From the NCBI GenBank assembly GCA_024643595.1, contig JAHEMS010000251.1, positions 1-5,764 of the forward strand: a stretch of 5,764 bases of DNA, in the 5' to 3' direction. Positions 5,372 to 5,764 of the stretch are shown here, in pieces; within the stretch, counting starts at the first letter, position 1, and each line of letters begins with the position of its first letter. The notes under the pieces were generated by a model. The model saw only the letters and a list, made by a program, of their open reading frames with translations. It did no database searches and was not told the DNA's origin. Position numbers and translations under genes: made by a program. Origin of the DNA: Bacteroidota bacterium. GTDB lineage: Bacteria > Bacteroidota > Bacteroidia > Cytophagales > Cyclobacteriaceae.

Positions 5372-5386
5372 GTACCGTTATGGTAC
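5372..5386. repeat. Small hairpin in the leader or promoter of the outer-membrane protein gene
   Basis: GTACC (5372-5376) and GGTAC (5382-5386) form a perfect 5-bp inverted repeat with a 5-base loop, 19 bases before the start codon. It overlaps a weak promoter candidate (TTTG 5351-5354, 18 bases, TACCGTTA 5373-5380). It may be a small operator or leader hairpin, or chance. Confidence 0.3.
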
Positions 5387-5405
5387 GTTAACTTTAAAGA
5401 ATGGA

Positions 5406-5764
5406 ATGAAGAAAAATGCGATCACAGTCCTCTTTATCCTGCTTGCAGCGGTTGTATTCGGACAAAATACTTCAGATCAGAAAAAGGCAAAACCAAATCT
5501 GCCAGGCATTTTCTTAATTGATTTCGGCTTTAATCAGGGTATAAATGCTCCCTCTACTTTTAAACAAGGATTTTGGGGTTCCCGCACAGTCAATGTTTAT
5601 TACCAATACCCTGTTAGAATCGGTAGATCAAAGTTCAGCTTTAATCCAGGGATCGGACTAAGTATGGAAAGATGGAAGTTCAAAAATGGGGCTACTCTTA
5701 TCGATACAGTAGAACTGGTAAGTTTCCCAAATGGAGCACCCTCAGTTGACCAGGTAGAGCAATA
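5406..5764 (+). CDS. Exported protein, probable outer-membrane beta-barrel (3' partial)
   Basis: The frame is open from ATG 5406 to the window edge (119 complete codons), so the 3' end is missing. Residues 1-20 form a classic Sec signal peptide: MKKN, a hydrophobic core of L, I, V, F and A, then an FGQ site typical of Bacteroidota, with cleavage expected near residue 19 or 20. After a short polar linker (DQKKAKPNLP) come alternating amphipathic stretches ending in aromatic residues, such as GIFLIDFGFNQG, VNVYYQYPVRIG and FSFNPGIGLSMERWKF. These look like transmembrane strands of an outer-membrane barrel of the OMP_b-brl/PorT-like kind. The exact family cannot be set from the fragment. ATG 5406 is the first in-frame ATG after TAA 5358-5360 and gives the clean signal peptide. 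It overlaps the stop of a two-codon ORF (ATG GAA TGA, 5401-5409). The gene lies 90 bases after the tRNA, beyond the tRNA terminator, so it needs its own promoter. Confidence 0.82.
   Translation, partial: MKKNAITVLFILLAAVVFGQNTSDQKKAKPNLPGIFLIDFGFNQGINAPSTFKQGFWGSRTVNVYYQYPVRIGRSKFSFNPGIGLSMERWKFKNGATLIDTVELVSFPNGAPSVDQVEQ

Noticed and set aside
5297..5521. A 74-codon + strand ORF starting inside the tRNA
   Set aside because: It begins in the tRNA T arm, crosses the terminator, and overlaps the signal-peptide-encoding frame that starts at 5406, which is clearly the real one.

Overview
The window looks like a chromosomal segment from a member of the Bacteroidota, most likely Cytophagales-like. 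The evidence is AT-rich DNA, A-rich leaders with no clear Shine-Dalgarno sequence, a Bacteroidota-type promoter (TTTG - 19 bp - TACATTTG) in front of a tRNA gene, an outer-membrane beta-barrel protein whose signal peptide ends in FGQ, and the protein families present. Placement below phylum is inference. Every gene that can be supported lies on the + strand. No mobile element, CRISPR array or rRNA is visible.

Layout. (1) 1-2694 is one probable transcription unit: the 3' part of a PQQ-dependent glucose/quinate/shikimate-type dehydrogenase (5' end outside the window), an alpha/beta hydrolase, and a 33-residue lysine-rich microprotein. A perfect hairpin spans the microprotein stop codon and a strong intrinsic terminator follows. 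(2) 2695-2999 is a gene-free spacer. (3) 3000-3904 holds an ECF-type sigma factor overlapping by 8 bases an 85-residue single-pass membrane protein, then a long imperfect hairpin. (4) 3976-5012 holds a 41-codon basic ORF and a stand-alone PEP-utilising-enzyme TIM barrel, closed by a terminator. (5) 5199-5349 is a compact tRNA-Arg(ACG) unit with its own promoter and terminator. (6) From 5406 an exported, probable outer-membrane beta-barrel protein begins and runs off the right edge.

How the genes work together. The dehydrogenase would oxidise sugars or polyols in the periplasm and feed electrons to the respiratory chain. The hydrolase is probably co-transcribed, but its substrate cannot be read from sequence. 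The sigma factor and its overlapping membrane protein look like a coupled regulatory pair, although the membrane protein matches no anti-sigma family I recognise. The PEP barrel has most of the PEP/Mg-binding residues of enzyme I and PEP synthase. It lacks the swivelling phospho-histidine domain and the catalytic cysteine, so its reaction is uncertain.

Points most worth a second look: a tRNA-Arg in which the near-universal G19-C56 tertiary pair appears replaced by A19-U56; the single-domain PEP barrel with Cys-to-Gly and Arg-to-Lys changes; and the sigma factor with a miniature membrane partner.
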